64,000 nt of DNA from positions 22,836 through 86,835 of the forward strand of contig CATOSZ010000018.1 in the NCBI GenBank assembly GCA_951812805.1. The letters are read 5' to 3'. Below the pieces are notes generated by a model that saw only the letters and a list, made by a program, of their open reading frames with translations, did not search any database and had not been told where the DNA came from. Shown in pieces: positions 36,741-45,433 of the stretch (its first letter is position 1; each line of letters starts with the position of its first letter). The position numbers and the translations under genes were made by a program. The stretch comes from an uncultured Alphaproteobacteria bacterium (GTDB lineage: Bacteria; Pseudomonadota; Alphaproteobacteria; GCA-2731375).

Positions 36741-38378
36741 ATGCGTCTCAAGTCCTTGCTCATGGCGACCGCGTTGGGTCTCGGCCTCGGCCTCGGCCTC
36801 GGCGGCGGTCTCCAGGCAAAAGAACTGAAGTTCGCGTTCCAGGGAACGCTGAACTCGCTCGACCCCTACAACCTGAACGAAACCTTCCACCTGGGTTTTC
36901 AGGGCAACATCTACGAAGGCCTGATCCGCCGCGGCGCCGATCTGACCATCGAGCCGGCATTGGCCGAGCGCTGGGAAGTGATGGAGCCGACCCGCTGGCG
37001 CTTCCACCTGCGCAAGGGCGTCAAGTTCCATGACGGCAGCCCCTTCACCGCCGACGACGTGGTGTTCTCCGCCGACCGCTCCCGCGCCGAAGGCTCGGAC
37101 GTCAAGACGCGGATCGCCGCCGATACCAAGGTCGTGAAGATCGACGATCACACCGTCGATTTCATCACCTCCAAGCCCAACCCGATCATCCACGTCGAGT
37201 GGGGCACCTGGTACATCATGTCCAAGGCCTGGGCGGAGAAGAACAACGCGGTGAGCCCGCAGAAGCTCTCCGGCAACGAGGAAAACTTCGCCACCCGTCA
37301 CGCCAACGGCACCGGCCCCTTCAAGCTGGTCAGCCACGAGAGCGGCGTGAAGACCGTGGCCGAGGTCAACCCCGACTGGTGGGACAATCCCAACAAGGAG
37401 CACAACGTCACCAAGGTGACGTTCACGCCGATCGGCTCGGACGCCACCCGCGTCGCGGCCCTGCTGTCGGGCCAGGTCGACATGGCCTTTCCGATCCCGG
37501 TGCAGGACCAGAAGCGGGTCGCCGGCAACGCCGACACGCGGATGCTGATCGGGCCGGAGCTGCGGACCATCTTCCTCGGCTTCGACCAGTACTCGGACGA
37601 GCTGATCTACGGCAACGTCAAGGGCAAGAACCCGTTCAAGGACAAGCGGGTGCGCCAGGCCTTCTATCAGGCGGTCGACATCGAGGCGATCAAGAAGAAG
37701 GTGATGCGCGGCCTCTCCGAGCCCTCGGCGCTGATGATCGCGCCGTCGCTGACGGCGATCAAGGACGACCGCTTCAAACGGCATGCCTATGATCCGGCGA
37801 AGGCCAAGGCCCTGCTGGCCGAGGCCGGCTATCCGAACGGCTTCGAGACAGCGATGGACTGCCCGAACGACCGCTACGTCAACGACGAGGCGATCTGCCA
37901 GGCCGTGGTCTCGATGCTGGCCAAGGTCGGCGTGAAGATCAGCCTGCTGGCCCAGCCGAAGGCGAAGTATTTCCCGAAGGTGCTGGCGCCGAACCTCGAC
38001 GTCAGCTTCTATCTCCTCGGCTGGACGCCGGGCAGTCTCGATTCCTGGAACGTGCTGCACAACCTGCACGGCTGCCCCCGGGTGTCGGACTCCGCAGCCG
38101 TCTGGAACAAGGCGGACCGGGACAAGATCGGTCGTGGCAAGTTCAACCTCGGCGGCTATTGCAACCCCGAGGTCGACGCGCTCACCGACCAGATCCTGAG
38201 CGAGACGGACCCCGGCAAGCGCAACGCCATGATCGAGGCGGCCTATGCCAAGTCGATCGGCGACATCGCCTATGTGCCGTTGCACCAGCAGGCGCTGGCG
38301 TGGGGCGTGCGGGGCGGTATCGAGCTTGCCCAGCGGGCGGACAACCAGTTCGCCTGGCGTCACGTCCAGGTCAAATAG
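36741..38378 (+). CDS. ABC transporter substrate-binding protein, peptide/nickel family 5
   Basis: A 545-residue periplasmic binding protein. The signal peptide (about 1-26) ends LQA and its hydrophobic core is a (Leu-Gly)4 run encoded by four CTCGGC repeats (36780-36803). The mature part starts 'KELKFAFQGTLNSLDPYN', and 'EGLIRRGADLTIEPALAERW' and 'FHLRKGVKFHDGSPFTADDV' are hallmarks of SBP_bac_5. Family members bind di- or oligopeptides, opines or other small solutes. GAGAGGAAAC precedes the ATG. Two permease genes follow, but no ATPase genes. An intercistronic stem-loop separates it from the permeases. Confidence 0.94.
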   Translation: MRLKSLLMATALGLGLGLGLGGGLQAKELKFAFQGTLNSLDPYNLNETFHLGFQGNIYEGLIRRGADLTIEPALAERWEVMEPTRWRFHLRKGVKFHDGSPFTADDVVFSADRSRAEGSDVKTRIAADTKVVKIDDHTVDFITSKPNPIIHVEWGTWYIMSKAWAEKNNAVSPQKLSGNEENFATRHANGTGPFKLVSHESGVKTVAEVNPDWWDNPNKEHNVTKVTFTPIGSDATRVAALLSGQVDMAFPIPVQDQKRVAGNADTRMLIGPELRTIFLGFDQYSDELIYGNVKGKNPFKDKRVRQAFYQAVDIEAIKKKVMRGLSEPSALMIAPSLTAIKDDRFKRHAYDPAKAKALLAEAGYPNGFETAMDCPNDRYVNDEAICQAVVSMLAKVGVKISLLAQPKAKYFPKVLAPNLDVSFYLLGWTPGSLDSWNVLHNLHGCPRVSDSAAVWNKADRDKIGRGKFNLGGYCNPEVDALTDQILSETDPGKRNAMIEAAYAKSIGDIAYVPLHQQALAWGVRGGIELAQRADNQFAWRHVQVK

Positions 38379-38402
38379 CCTGATCTTTCAGGCAACGCCG
38401 AA

Positions 38403-38436
38403 GGGCCCGGGTTCCGGCATCGCCGGACCCGGGCCC
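38403..38436 (+). promoter_or_regulatory. Intercistronic stem-loop between binding-protein and permease genes
   Basis: GGGCCCGGGTTCCGGC (38403-38418) pairs with GCCGGACCCGGGCCC (38422-38436), with one bulged base and a 3-nt loop, and no T-run. Structures here in binding-protein operons usually stabilise the upstream message and lower downstream expression, which would account for excess binding protein over permease. Confidence 0.75.
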
Positions 38437-38462
38437 CGACGCTTTCCAACCCCCGGGATGCC

Positions 38463-39446
38463 ATGATCGCGCTCGTCATCCGCCGTGTCTTTCAGTCCTT
38501 CGTCGTCATGCTGGTCGTCGCACTGCTGGCGTTTACGCTGTTCCGCTATGTCGGCGATCCGGTAGCGATGATGGTCGGTCAGGAGACCTCGCTGGAGGAA
38601 CGCGCGCAGCTGCGCGAGACCCTCGGCCTGAACGACCCGGTGCCGTTGCAGTTCGCGAACTTCGTCTGGAACACGGTGCAGGGCAAGCTCGGCATCTCCT
38701 ACCAGATCGGCCGGCCCGTGGCGGACCTGATCTCGGAACGCCTGCCGGCGACCCTCGAGCTTTCGCTCATCGCCGCGCTCTATTCCCTGATCGTCGGCAT
38801 TCCCATGGGCATCTATACGGCGCTGCATCCCTCGCGCTTTCTCTCCAAGGTGTTTCTCACGACCTCGCTCATCGGCATTTCGCTGCCGACCTTCCTGATC
38901 GGCATCCTGTTGATCCTGCTGTTCGGCGTGCATCTTGGCTGGCTGCCGACCTTCGGGCGGGGCGAGGTGACGGACCTCGGCTGGTGGACGACCGGCCTGC
39001 TGTCGACGACGGGCTGGCAGTCGGTGCTGATGCCGGCCTTCACCCTCGGCATGTTCCAGCTGACCCTGATCATGCGCCTGGTGCGCTCGGAGATGCTGGA
39101 AGTGCTCCGGACCGACTACATCAAATTCGCCCGCGCCCGCGGCCTCGCCAACCGGGCGGTGAACTTCGGCCATGCCCTGAAGAACACCCTGGTGCCGGTC
39201 ATCACCATCACCGGGCTGCAGGTCGGCTCGATCATCGCCTTCGCCATCATCACCGAGACGGTATTCCAATGGCCCGGCATGGGCCTGCTGTTCCTACAGG
39301 CGATCCAGTTCGTCGACATCCCCATCATGGCGGCCTACCTGGTGCTGATCGCCCTGTTCTTCGTCATCATCAATCTGGTGGTGGACATCCTCTATCACGT
39401 CGTCGATCCGAGATTGCGGATCGAGGCGCAAAACGCGCACGGTTGA
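38463..39446 (+). CDS. ABC importer permease, DppB/OppB type
   Basis: A 327-residue inner-membrane protein with six hydrophobic segments. It starts 'MIALVIRRVFQSFVVMLVVA'. The EAA loop that contacts the ATPase is seen as 'RTDYIKFARARGLANRAVNF', and 'AIITETVFQWPGMGLLFLQA' is the typical C-terminal signature of DppB-like permeases. The start lies 25 nt after the stem-loop. Partner is the DppC-type protein 18 nt downstream. Confidence 0.94.
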   Translation: MIALVIRRVFQSFVVMLVVALLAFTLFRYVGDPVAMMVGQETSLEERAQLRETLGLNDPVPLQFANFVWNTVQGKLGISYQIGRPVADLISERLPATLELSLIAALYSLIVGIPMGIYTALHPSRFLSKVFLTTSLIGISLPTFLIGILLILLFGVHLGWLPTFGRGEVTDLGWWTTGLLSTTGWQSVLMPAFTLGMFQLTLIMRLVRSEMLEVLRTDYIKFARARGLANRAVNFGHALKNTLVPVITITGLQVGSIIAFAIITETVFQWPGMGLLFLQAIQFVDIPIMAAYLVLIALFFVIINLVVDILYHVVDPRLRIEAQNAHG

Positions 39447-39464
39447 GGGACGGGAGACAGACCC

Positions 39465-40370
39465 ATGCTGGACCGTATTCTCGACAGCGACATCTGGTAC
39501 AGCTTTCGCCAGTCGAAGGTGACGATGACGGCGGCGGTGGTGACGGTGCTGTTGATGGCCTCCGCCGTGCTGGCGCCGTTGATCAGCCTACAAAACCCCT
39601 TCGACCCGGCGAGCCTCGATCTGCTCGACGCCTTCCTCCCTCCGATCTGGCAGGACGAGGGCGTCTGGACGTATCCGCTCGGCTCCGACGACCAGGGCCG
39701 CGATATGTATTCGGCGATCCTCTACGGCAGCCGGGTTTCCCTGCTGGTCGGCTTCGCCAGCGTCGTCTTCGCGATGATCCTCGGTGTCGGCCTCGGCCTG
39801 ATCTCGGGCTATGTCGGCGGCGCGGTGGACGCGGTGATCATGCGCGTCGCCGACGTGCAGATCAGCTTTCCCTCGATCCTCATCGCCCTGCTGATCGACG
39901 GCGTGATGCGCGGCATCGTGCCGAAGGACCAGCACGACCAGCTGGCGGTCTATGTCCTGGTCGTGGCGATCGGCCTCTCGCAATGGGTTCAGTTCGCCCG
40001 CACCGTGCGCGGCTCCACCATGGTCGAGCGCAACAAGGAATACGTCCAGGCGGCCCGGGTCATCGGCGTGCCGCCGTTCCTGATCATGCTGCGCCACGTG
40101 CTGCCCAACGTCACCGGCCCGGTGCTGGTGATCGCCACCATCGGGCTGGCGGTCGCGATCCTGACCGAGGCGACGCTCTCCTTCCTGGGCGTCGGCGTGC
40201 CGCCGACGGAGCCCTCGCTCGGCACCCTCATCCGCATCGGCAACGACTTCTTGTTTTCCGGCGAATGGTGGATCGTGATCTTCCCGGGCTTCACGCTGGC
40301 CGCCTTGGTGCTGGCCGTGAACCTTCTCGGCGACTGGCTGCGCGACGCCCTCAATCCCAAGCTGCGTTAG
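39465..40370 (+). CDS. ABC importer permease, DppC/OppC type
   Basis: A 301-residue permease with about six membrane segments. The N-terminal 'FRQSKVTMTAAVVTVLLMAS' is the OppC-N type region, then 'YPLGSDDQGRDMYSAILYG', and the EAA loop 'NKEYVQAARVIGVPPFLIML' is present. 'EATLSFLGVGVPPTEPSLG' is the family hallmark. It is the last gene of the operon; its end overlaps the convergent Tat-exported gene by 20 bp. The two ATPases normally encoded next are absent, so they must be elsewhere or shared. Confidence 0.94.
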   Translation: MLDRILDSDIWYSFRQSKVTMTAAVVTVLLMASAVLAPLISLQNPFDPASLDLLDAFLPPIWQDEGVWTYPLGSDDQGRDMYSAILYGSRVSLLVGFASVVFAMILGVGLGLISGYVGGAVDAVIMRVADVQISFPSILIALLIDGVMRGIVPKDQHDQLAVYVLVVAIGLSQWVQFARTVRGSTMVERNKEYVQAARVIGVPPFLIMLRHVLPNVTGPVLVIATIGLAVAILTEATLSFLGVGVPPTEPSLGTLIRIGNDFLFSGEWWIVIFPGFTLAALVLAVNLLGDWLRDALNPKLR

Positions 40371-42015
40371 CCCGGGCGGCCGACCACCAGCCGAGCCATG
40401 CTTCGCCGTCGTGCGCGAAGCGCTCGCCCGTCAACGCCGTCAGCGCGCCTGACACCTGGGCGCGGAGCCAGGCCGGATCGCCTTCGACGTCGAGGCGGGC
40501 GACCAAAGCGTCGACGACGGCGCGTTCCCTCTGGCCGGCGGCGGCGACGGCCCAGATCGCGGTGGGTTGGGGCGAGAAGTATTTCTCGAAGGCGTTTGCC
40601 GGCCGGTCCCAGGGTTGCCCGAGCAGGGCCGTGGGAACCTCCCCTCGGCGCGCGAGGCCCATCGCCCAGAGCAGCATCGAGGCGCCGATGTCCGCGGCGG
40701 CCACGTCCATCTGGCCGCCGAAAGCCGGCACCGTGCCCGCGGGCCGGCGCGCTTGCAGGCGGCCTGCGAAGAAGCCTGCCGGCGCGCCGTCGCGGACGGC
40801 CGCGAAGATCGCCCGGCGCAAGGCACCCCGGGCGTGGTTCTCGTAGCTTTCGGGCCGCGCCAGCAGCGCGTCGAGCTTCGCCGCCCGATCCGCCCAGTCG
40901 ACGTCGCCCCGCGCCGCGGCGAACTGTATCGGCGGGGCCGGCGGCGGGGCGGCGTCGGAAAGGATGCGCCGGCGCGGCCCCCAGACGATGCCGCGCCCGT
41001 CGTCCCCCGCGCCCGCGGCATAGACGGTGCCGGCGACGATTCCAAGCGAACGCGGCTCGCCGCCCGATAGCATGCCTTCACCGCGCCATTCGGCACCGTC
41101 GACGCTGGACCAGAGCCGACCACCGCCCTTGGTAAGCGAGATCGCCCAGAGCCGTTGGCCGTCGCTCTTCAGGTCCATCACCTGGCGGCGGCCGAGCCCC
41201 CGGCCGACGAGCGTCGATGTCGTGCCGTCGGTGCGCCAGATCTCCCGATGCCCGTCGCCGGCCCGGACCACGGCGTAGAGGGCATCCCGGTGCCGGGTCA
41301 GCGAAAAGAAATAGAGATCGCGCGGCCAACCCGGCACCGCCTGAAAGCCCTTGCCGGTAAAGCGCGCGAGGCGGATGCCCTCGACGTCTTTCAGATAGCC
41401 GTAGAGCTGGCCCCGCAGCAGGGTCGGCTCGTGGAAGCGGGCGAGGTGGCGCCTGGCGGTCGAATGGACGTGCAGGCGGCGCCAGGCCCGCCCGCCGTCG
41501 TCGGAGATCTGCAGGCCGGTACGCCAGGCCGAGGTGACGGCGACCAGCGATCCGCCCCACGACAGCATCGAATGGGTGTGGAAGATCTGCGCCGTCGGGA
41601 TCAACAGCGGCTGCCAGGTCGCGCCGTCCGTCACCTCCGCCATGCCCCAGCCGAAGGAGAAGCGGCTGTCCTCGAACGGCCAGTAGAGCAGGCCGTCGTG
41701 GATCAGCGGATAGCCCGCGTCCTGGCTGTAGAGGTGGCGCTCGTAGCGTGGCGCGGCACCCGCGGGATCGAGGCTCCAGATATCGGCGGAATTGTGGTTG
41801 CGGCCCTTCACCGAGTTGGCGAACCAGAGCCGCCCGCCATAGCCGATCAGGCGTGAAGCGACAGGCCAGGGCCCGACCCGGGCCAGCACCTCGATCCCGG
41901 GCTCGGCCGCGAGGGCGGGCGCCGCCGTCGCCAGCGCCGCGGTGCCGGCCAGGACGTCGCGCCGTCTGGGGCCATGGCGGGGCGGGGTGCCGGCGTTGCG
42001 TCTCGATCCTTGCAT
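40351..42015 (-). CDS. Tat-exported beta-propeller-like protein of unknown function
   Basis: About 554 residues. A twin-arginine signal is clear: 'HGPRRRDVLAGTAALATAAP' with an Ala-rich stretch ending 'ALAA'. The mature part has repeated aromatic/glycine blades ('YGGRLWFANSVKG', 'YWPFEDSRFSFGWGM', 'LQISDDGGRAWRRLHVHS', 'LWSSVDGAEW'), as in BNR/sialidase-type propellers, with the Asp-box SxDxGxxW in 'SDDGGRAW'. The last 150 residues are helical. ATG 42015 was chosen; the frame is open upstream. Two 28-bp tandem repeats lie in its leader. No close family was recognised. Confidence 0.75.
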   Translation of the reverse strand: MQGSRRNAGTPPRHGPRRRDVLAGTAALATAAPALAAEPGIEVLARVGPWPVASRLIGYGGRLWFANSVKGRNHNSADIWSLDPAGAAPRYERHLYSQDAGYPLIHDGLLYWPFEDSRFSFGWGMAEVTDGATWQPLLIPTAQIFHTHSMLSWGGSLVAVTSAWRTGLQISDDGGRAWRRLHVHSTARRHLARFHEPTLLRGQLYGYLKDVEGIRLARFTGKGFQAVPGWPRDLYFFSLTRHRDALYAVVRAGDGHREIWRTDGTTSTLVGRGLGRRQVMDLKSDGQRLWAISLTKGGGRLWSSVDGAEWRGEGMLSGGEPRSLGIVAGTVYAAGAGDDGRGIVWGPRRRILSDAAPPPAPPIQFAAARGDVDWADRAAKLDALLARPESYENHARGALRRAIFAAVRDGAPAGFFAGRLQARRPAGTVPAFGGQMDVAAADIGASMLLWAMGLARRGEVPTALLGQPWDRPANAFEKYFSPQPTAIWAVAAAGQRERAVVDALVARLDVEGDPAWLRAQVSGALTALTGERFAHDGEAWLGWWSAARANAAWD

Positions 42016-42020
42016 GGCGT

Positions 42021-42076
42021 CAGAGTAGCTGTAGCACCTGCCGGTCTCCAGAGTAGCTGTAGCACCGACCGGTCTC
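42021..42076. repeat. Two tandem 28-bp repeats upstream of the Tat-exported gene
   Basis: The unit starting CAGAGTAGCTGTAGCACC at 42021-42048 repeats at 42049-42076 with only two adjacent mismatches. On the minus strand both copies lie just 5' of the start codon at 42015, in the promoter or leader. Possible tandem regulator sites or a recent duplication. Confidence 0.85.
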
Positions 42077-42209
42077 CGCCGAGGCGCTGCACGAAGTCGA
42101 CCTGTTCGCCATTCCAGTGATATCGAAAATGATCGGCCTACTTCGGCGGCGTCACAACATCGGGAAAGAACGCGGCGATGCATTGTCCCCCCTCATGTCG
42201 CAGGCTTGG

Positions 42210-42261
42210 ATAGTAGGCTATCACTGCTGACAGCTAGATGTCAGCAGTGATAGCCTATTAT
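42210..42261. promoter_or_regulatory. Long inverted repeat, probable operator of the WYL regulator
   Basis: TAGGCTATCACTGCTGACA (42214-42232) and TGTCAGCAGTGATAGCCTA (42239-42257) are perfect 19-nt reverse complements around a 6-nt loop; three of the next four outer positions also pair. It ends 18 nt before the regulator's ATG, immediately ahead of its GGAGGAG ribosome site. The position suits autoregulation by the encoded protein, and as RNA it could also mask or present the ribosome site. Confidence 0.75.
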
Positions 42262-42278
42262 GAATGGAGGAGAAACCG

Positions 42279-42950
42279 ATGGTTCGTTCCATTCGCATGT
42301 TCGAGATTATTCAAATCCTCAGAAATGCCTCTGGCCCGCGAACCGCGGAGAACATCGCCAATTCCCTCGGAATCTCTAAACGAACCGCCTACCGCGATAT
42401 AGCGGCACTCCAAGCTGCTCGTGTCCCGATCGATGGAGAGGTTGGTGTTGGCTATATTCTGCGCCCAGGTTTCGACCTGCCGCCAATTGCCTTCAGCCCG
42501 GATGAGATTGAGGCAATTACCGTTGGTCTCGCACTCCTGAGCCGGACCGGCGACAGCGGGTTGCAACGCGCGGCTCGGCGCGTCTTCAGCAAGATTGACG
42601 ACAGCCTTCCCGACACCAGTTCCTCCCAAGATAAGTTTGCGGTGTCGCACTGGAACGAGGTTCCCGTGTCGCATGTCGACGTCGGAACGATCAGGAAGGC
42701 CATTCGAGAAGAACAAACCTTGCAGGTCACTTATTGCAACGTTCACGAAGTCTCGACAGAGAGAACGATCCTCCCGCTCGCTCTCATATATTATGTCGAT
42801 GCCATTGTGGTTGCAGCTTGGTGCGAGCTCAGATCGGATTTTCGGCATTTTCGAGTTGATCGCATCATCGATTTGAAGGCAGTGACCAAACCTCACGGTA
42901 ATGATGTCGAAGCCTTACGAAACGAGTGGAAGGACCTCCACTCGGTTTGA
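42279..42950 (+). CDS. WYL-domain transcriptional regulator (YafY-like)
   Basis: A 223-residue protein. Residues 1-55 form an HTH_11 winged helix ('RMFEIIQILRNASGPRTAEN', 'SLGISKRTAYRDIAALQ'). The rest is a WYL-type ligand domain ('QTLQVTYCNVHEVSTERTIL', 'LIYYVDAIVVAAWCELRSDF', 'RHFRVDRI'). WYL proteins bind nucleotides or nucleic acids and often act as repressors. ATG 42264 is in frame but overlaps the GGAGGAG ribosome site, so 42279 is the start. GC content is visibly lower than in flanking genes, suggesting transfer together with the next gene. A long inverted repeat precedes it. Confidence 0.92.
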   Translation: MVRSIRMFEIIQILRNASGPRTAENIANSLGISKRTAYRDIAALQAARVPIDGEVGVGYILRPGFDLPPIAFSPDEIEAITVGLALLSRTGDSGLQRAARRVFSKIDDSLPDTSSSQDKFAVSHWNEVPVSHVDVGTIRKAIREEQTLQVTYCNVHEVSTERTILPLALIYYVDAIVVAAWCELRSDFRHFRVDRIIDLKAVTKPHGNDVEALRNEWKDLHSV

Positions 42951-42980
42951 CCCAAACATGCCAACTTCAGGAGAGACGTA

Positions 42981-43421
42981 ATGATGGATTCCGGGTTCCA
43001 TACCAAATCGGTTCGGATGGATCGTATGATCCAGATGTCGGTCTTTTCACCCGAAGAAGATGTTGACCGCATCATGGATCATGTGTGCAAGATCGCGCCA
43101 TTGCCACAGGGTGAGAAGTACGACAGCAACGCCTACCAGACCGCTTCAGGGATAGAAAGGTACCGCCCGCTTGAAGGCGCGGCCGCTGGTCCCGAAACAG
43201 AAGTTCGGAAGCGGCCTGGTGTCGTAGAAGTAGTTTTCGAGCTTCCCGACGACCGAGAGCTTTTGGAGCAGGTCGTTGAAACAATCTTTCAGGTGCACAG
43301 CTATCAGGAGCCGGTGATCAAGGTACAACATATTCTGGTCAGCCGCTCAAAAGGATTGGACGACAGCCGGAATCCCTATCGGTGGTGGAACACGACAGGT
43401 GACTGGAAGAAAGAACGTTGA
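42981..43421 (+). CDS. NIF3/YqfO-type insert-domain protein (PII/CutA-like)
   Basis: A 146-residue protein resembling the stand-alone middle domain of NIF3-like proteins. Visible are a beta-strand plus helix start ('MIQMSVFSPEEDVDRIMDHV'), then 'YDSNAYQTASGIERYRPLEG', matching the 'G.Y..C.F...G.G.FRP.EG' pattern, and 'EVVFELPDDRELLEQVVETI' leading to 'HSYQEPVIKV' in place of the usual HPYEEP. Here histidine and glutamate remain but the proline is serine. The function of such stand-alone domains is unknown. AGGAGAG precedes the ATG. It shares the low GC of the WYL gene 30 bp upstream and is probably its target operon. Confidence 0.75.
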   Translation: MMDSGFHTKSVRMDRMIQMSVFSPEEDVDRIMDHVCKIAPLPQGEKYDSNAYQTASGIERYRPLEGAAAGPETEVRKRPGVVEVVFELPDDRELLEQVVETIFQVHSYQEPVIKVQHILVSRSKGLDDSRNPYRWWNTTGDWKKER

Positions 43422-43706
43422 GTGGCTGCCCAGGCTGCCGTCTGTGGCCTTGGGAGGGGCGGCGATCGGAACATACGGCCAATCGCCATACGGTCGTTGG
43501 ATGATACCGCAAAACGGATCCGCCGGACCCTTTGAAATCAAAGGCTTATCAGGCACGGAAATGGGCACGTCAGGTGATAGTGCAGCGGTGCCGGTAGAAA
43601 ACTTCGGGGATTACCCCCGGAACTCCCTGTCCCTGGAATTTCCGAGCACTCACCCTGGCCGGTAGCGGCTATACAGGAAGCAAATTCGAGCCCGCACGAC
43701 GGGAAC
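43422..43706. other. Intergenic region after the WYL/NIF3-like pair
   Basis: A 285-bp stretch between convergent genes. A short hairpin CCTTTGA-AA-TCAAAGG lies near 43528-43543 and a weaker one, CGGGG/CCCCG, near 43605. Neither has a T-run. An overlapping open frame from 43399 has no recognisable protein features and is not called. Confidence 0.5.
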
Positions 43707-44483
43707 TCAGGCGAGAAAGGCGAAGATCGAAAACCGGATCGCATTGTCGACGGCGCTCGTAATATGGCCCTCGCCGGTCGTGTCTTCGCCAAAATAGACG
43801 CCACCCGTCGAGATGACGCGCCGTGAGCCGTCGCCGTTTTCACCCTGTGTGCCGCCGGTCAACGGAATGACGATCTGGCGCTGCGGTGCGTTGTGAAAAT
43901 CGTACCGCAGATCGGCGGCGGCATAGACGTATTGAAACTTGGTGAGGGGGAAACGCCGGGTAAACAAGCTTCCATCGCTCTCGACGAAGTAGGGCAGAAC
44001 GCCGTCTTCGAAGTGCGAACGCTCGTCTATACCGGTGACATTCCGCACGTAGGGAAGCGATTGCTCGGACTTTCGGAGCTCCACCGCATCCTTCTGGTCA
44101 CTATAGGTGCCGTCGAGGTCGATGATTGCGGCACGAAAGGGCTGCCCGTTCGAGGCCTGAATTCGATAGTCCGGCTGGCCGGATTGCGAAAGCGTCAAAA
44201 CATCGCCTTGGCGGAATGTCCGGCTCTCTCCCTCGCCGCTCAGAATCGAAACGGCGCCTTCCGAAACGAGAACGACATACCGGCCCGCAGCCCAATCGAA
44301 CGTGCCGCTAAAGTCCGCCGGCCACCAGCGAAAACAAATCGACACGGCATCGATCGGCTCACTTTGGCGCAGCGGTCCGAGCGTCCGGTCATAGGGAAGC
44401 GTTCCCTCGACAAATCGACTTGGCCCGGACCCCGCATCGACGAGGTCCGAGAACGCGACGTGCTCGCCGGCTGTATTGTCCAT
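43707..44483 (-). CDS. Cupin-like protein of unknown function
   Basis: A 258-residue soluble protein with two beta-rich halves. The first has 'GRYVVLVSEGAVSILSGEGE' and 'SRTFRQGDVLTLSQSGQPDY', reading like a cupin barrel; the second has 'APQRQIVIPLTGGTQGENGD' and 'SRRVISTGGVYFGEDTTGEG', a second barrel in which the usual metal histidines are sparse. A bicupin-type fold is inferred. ATG 44483 is chosen over a longer frame because GGAGGAG lies just upstream. It is 53 bp downstream of the LLM oxidoreductase and may belong to the same run as the protease and nucleotidyltransferase genes. Confidence 0.65.
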   Translation of the reverse strand: MDNTAGEHVAFSDLVDAGSGPSRFVEGTLPYDRTLGPLRQSEPIDAVSICFRWWPADFSGTFDWAAGRYVVLVSEGAVSILSGEGESRTFRQGDVLTLSQSGQPDYRIQASNGQPFRAAIIDLDGTYSDQKDAVELRKSEQSLPYVRNVTGIDERSHFEDGVLPYFVESDGSLFTRRFPLTKFQYVYAAADLRYDFHNAPQRQIVIPLTGGTQGENGDGSRRVISTGGVYFGEDTTGEGHITSAVDNAIRFSIFAFLA

Positions 44484-44536
44484 CGACACTCCTCCAACGG
44501 TAACCGCCAAGCCACGCGTTGTCGCCCGGGCTGCCT

Positions 44537-45433
44537 CTAGGTTTGCATCGGCAGGATCGTTTCGGCAAGCCAGTCGAGGTCGTCACGCCAGGCCTGCCGG
44601 TCGGCCGAGGGATCGAGCGGACGCACGACGAACTTGCTCAACCCCGCCGCCTGATAGGCCTGCAACAGATCGGTGAGACCATCGGCGCCGACGGCGAGGA
44701 CCTCGCTCACGTCCCGGTCTTTTCGCCGCCGTTGCAGCGCGGCCACGGCCGCCGGCGCTGGCTGGCCGGCGCTGTAGGGAAGGCTTATGCCAAAGTGCTC
44801 GGGGTCGATTTGCCAACCGTAGCTTTCGGCGCGTTCCATGACCTCGACGCGTGCGCGTGCGGCCTCGTCCGGCGTCATGGCGGCGGTAAGCCAGCCGTCG
44901 GCGCAGCGCGCGATCCGATCGATCGCGATGCTGCTTTTGCCGCCCAACCAGATCTCCAGGGGCTGTTGTCGGGGGCGCGGCGCCACGGTCACATTCTCGA
45001 AGGAGAACTCCCCGAACCCGCCGGTAACCGCCTCACCCCGCCACCAGCGGCGCAGGAGATCCATCATCTTCTCGATGGCCTTGCCGCGGTCACGGTCGAC
45101 ATAGCCGAGGGCTGCCCGTTCACCCGGTTGCCCGAGCCCGGGAACGAAGGAGATCAGAATCCGGCCCTGGGACAGACGGTCGAGGTGCGCGATCTGCTTG
45201 GCGATCCACAGCGGATTGCGACCCAGCGGCACGATGTTCGCCCCCAGCTTCAGCCGCGTGGTTCTCCCGGCGGCGAACGCCAGCGCGACGATGGGATCGC
45301 CGAGAGGCCCGAGCGGAACGTCCGACAACCACAGCGTGTCGAACCCGAGTTCCTCGACCCGGGAGAGATAATCGGGGAAGCTCTCCTCGGTGAGCGCGCT
45401 TGCCGGCGGGGTCACTGCAAATCGAATTTTCAT
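44537..45433 (-). CDS. LLM-class flavin-dependent oxidoreductase
   Basis: A 298-residue luciferase-like TIM-barrel enzyme using FMN or F420. Key stretches: 'MKIRFAVTPP', 'YLSRVEELGFDTLWLSDVP', 'RLKLGANIVPLGRNPLWIAK', 'HLDRLSQGRILISFVPG', and 'PLEIWLGGKSSIAIDRIAR'. It is shorter than, and distinct from, the NtaA-like enzyme at 31901. The ATG overlaps the stop of the nucleotidyltransferase gene (ATGA), so the two are translationally coupled. Substrate unknown. Confidence 0.9.
   Translation of the reverse strand: MKIRFAVTPPASALTEESFPDYLSRVEELGFDTLWLSDVPLGPLGDPIVALAFAAGRTTRLKLGANIVPLGRNPLWIAKQIAHLDRLSQGRILISFVPGLGQPGERAALGYVDRDRGKAIEKMMDLLRRWWRGEAVTGGFGEFSFENVTVAPRPRQQPLEIWLGGKSSIAIDRIARCADGWLTAAMTPDEAARARVEVMERAESYGWQIDPEHFGISLPYSAGQPAPAAVAALQRRRKDRDVSEVLAVGADGLTDLLQAYQAAGLSKFVVRPLDPSADRQAWRDDLDWLAETILPMQT

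Noticed and set aside
36527..37033. 168-residue ORF ahead of and overlapping the binding-protein gene
   Set aside because: Most of it is an alternative frame of the binding-protein gene, and the upstream 70 codons show low-complexity composition without family features.
43399..43665. 88-residue ORF overlapping the end of the NIF3-like gene
   Set aside because: No ribosome site, no recognisable domain, and it runs through small hairpins; looks like chance open frame.
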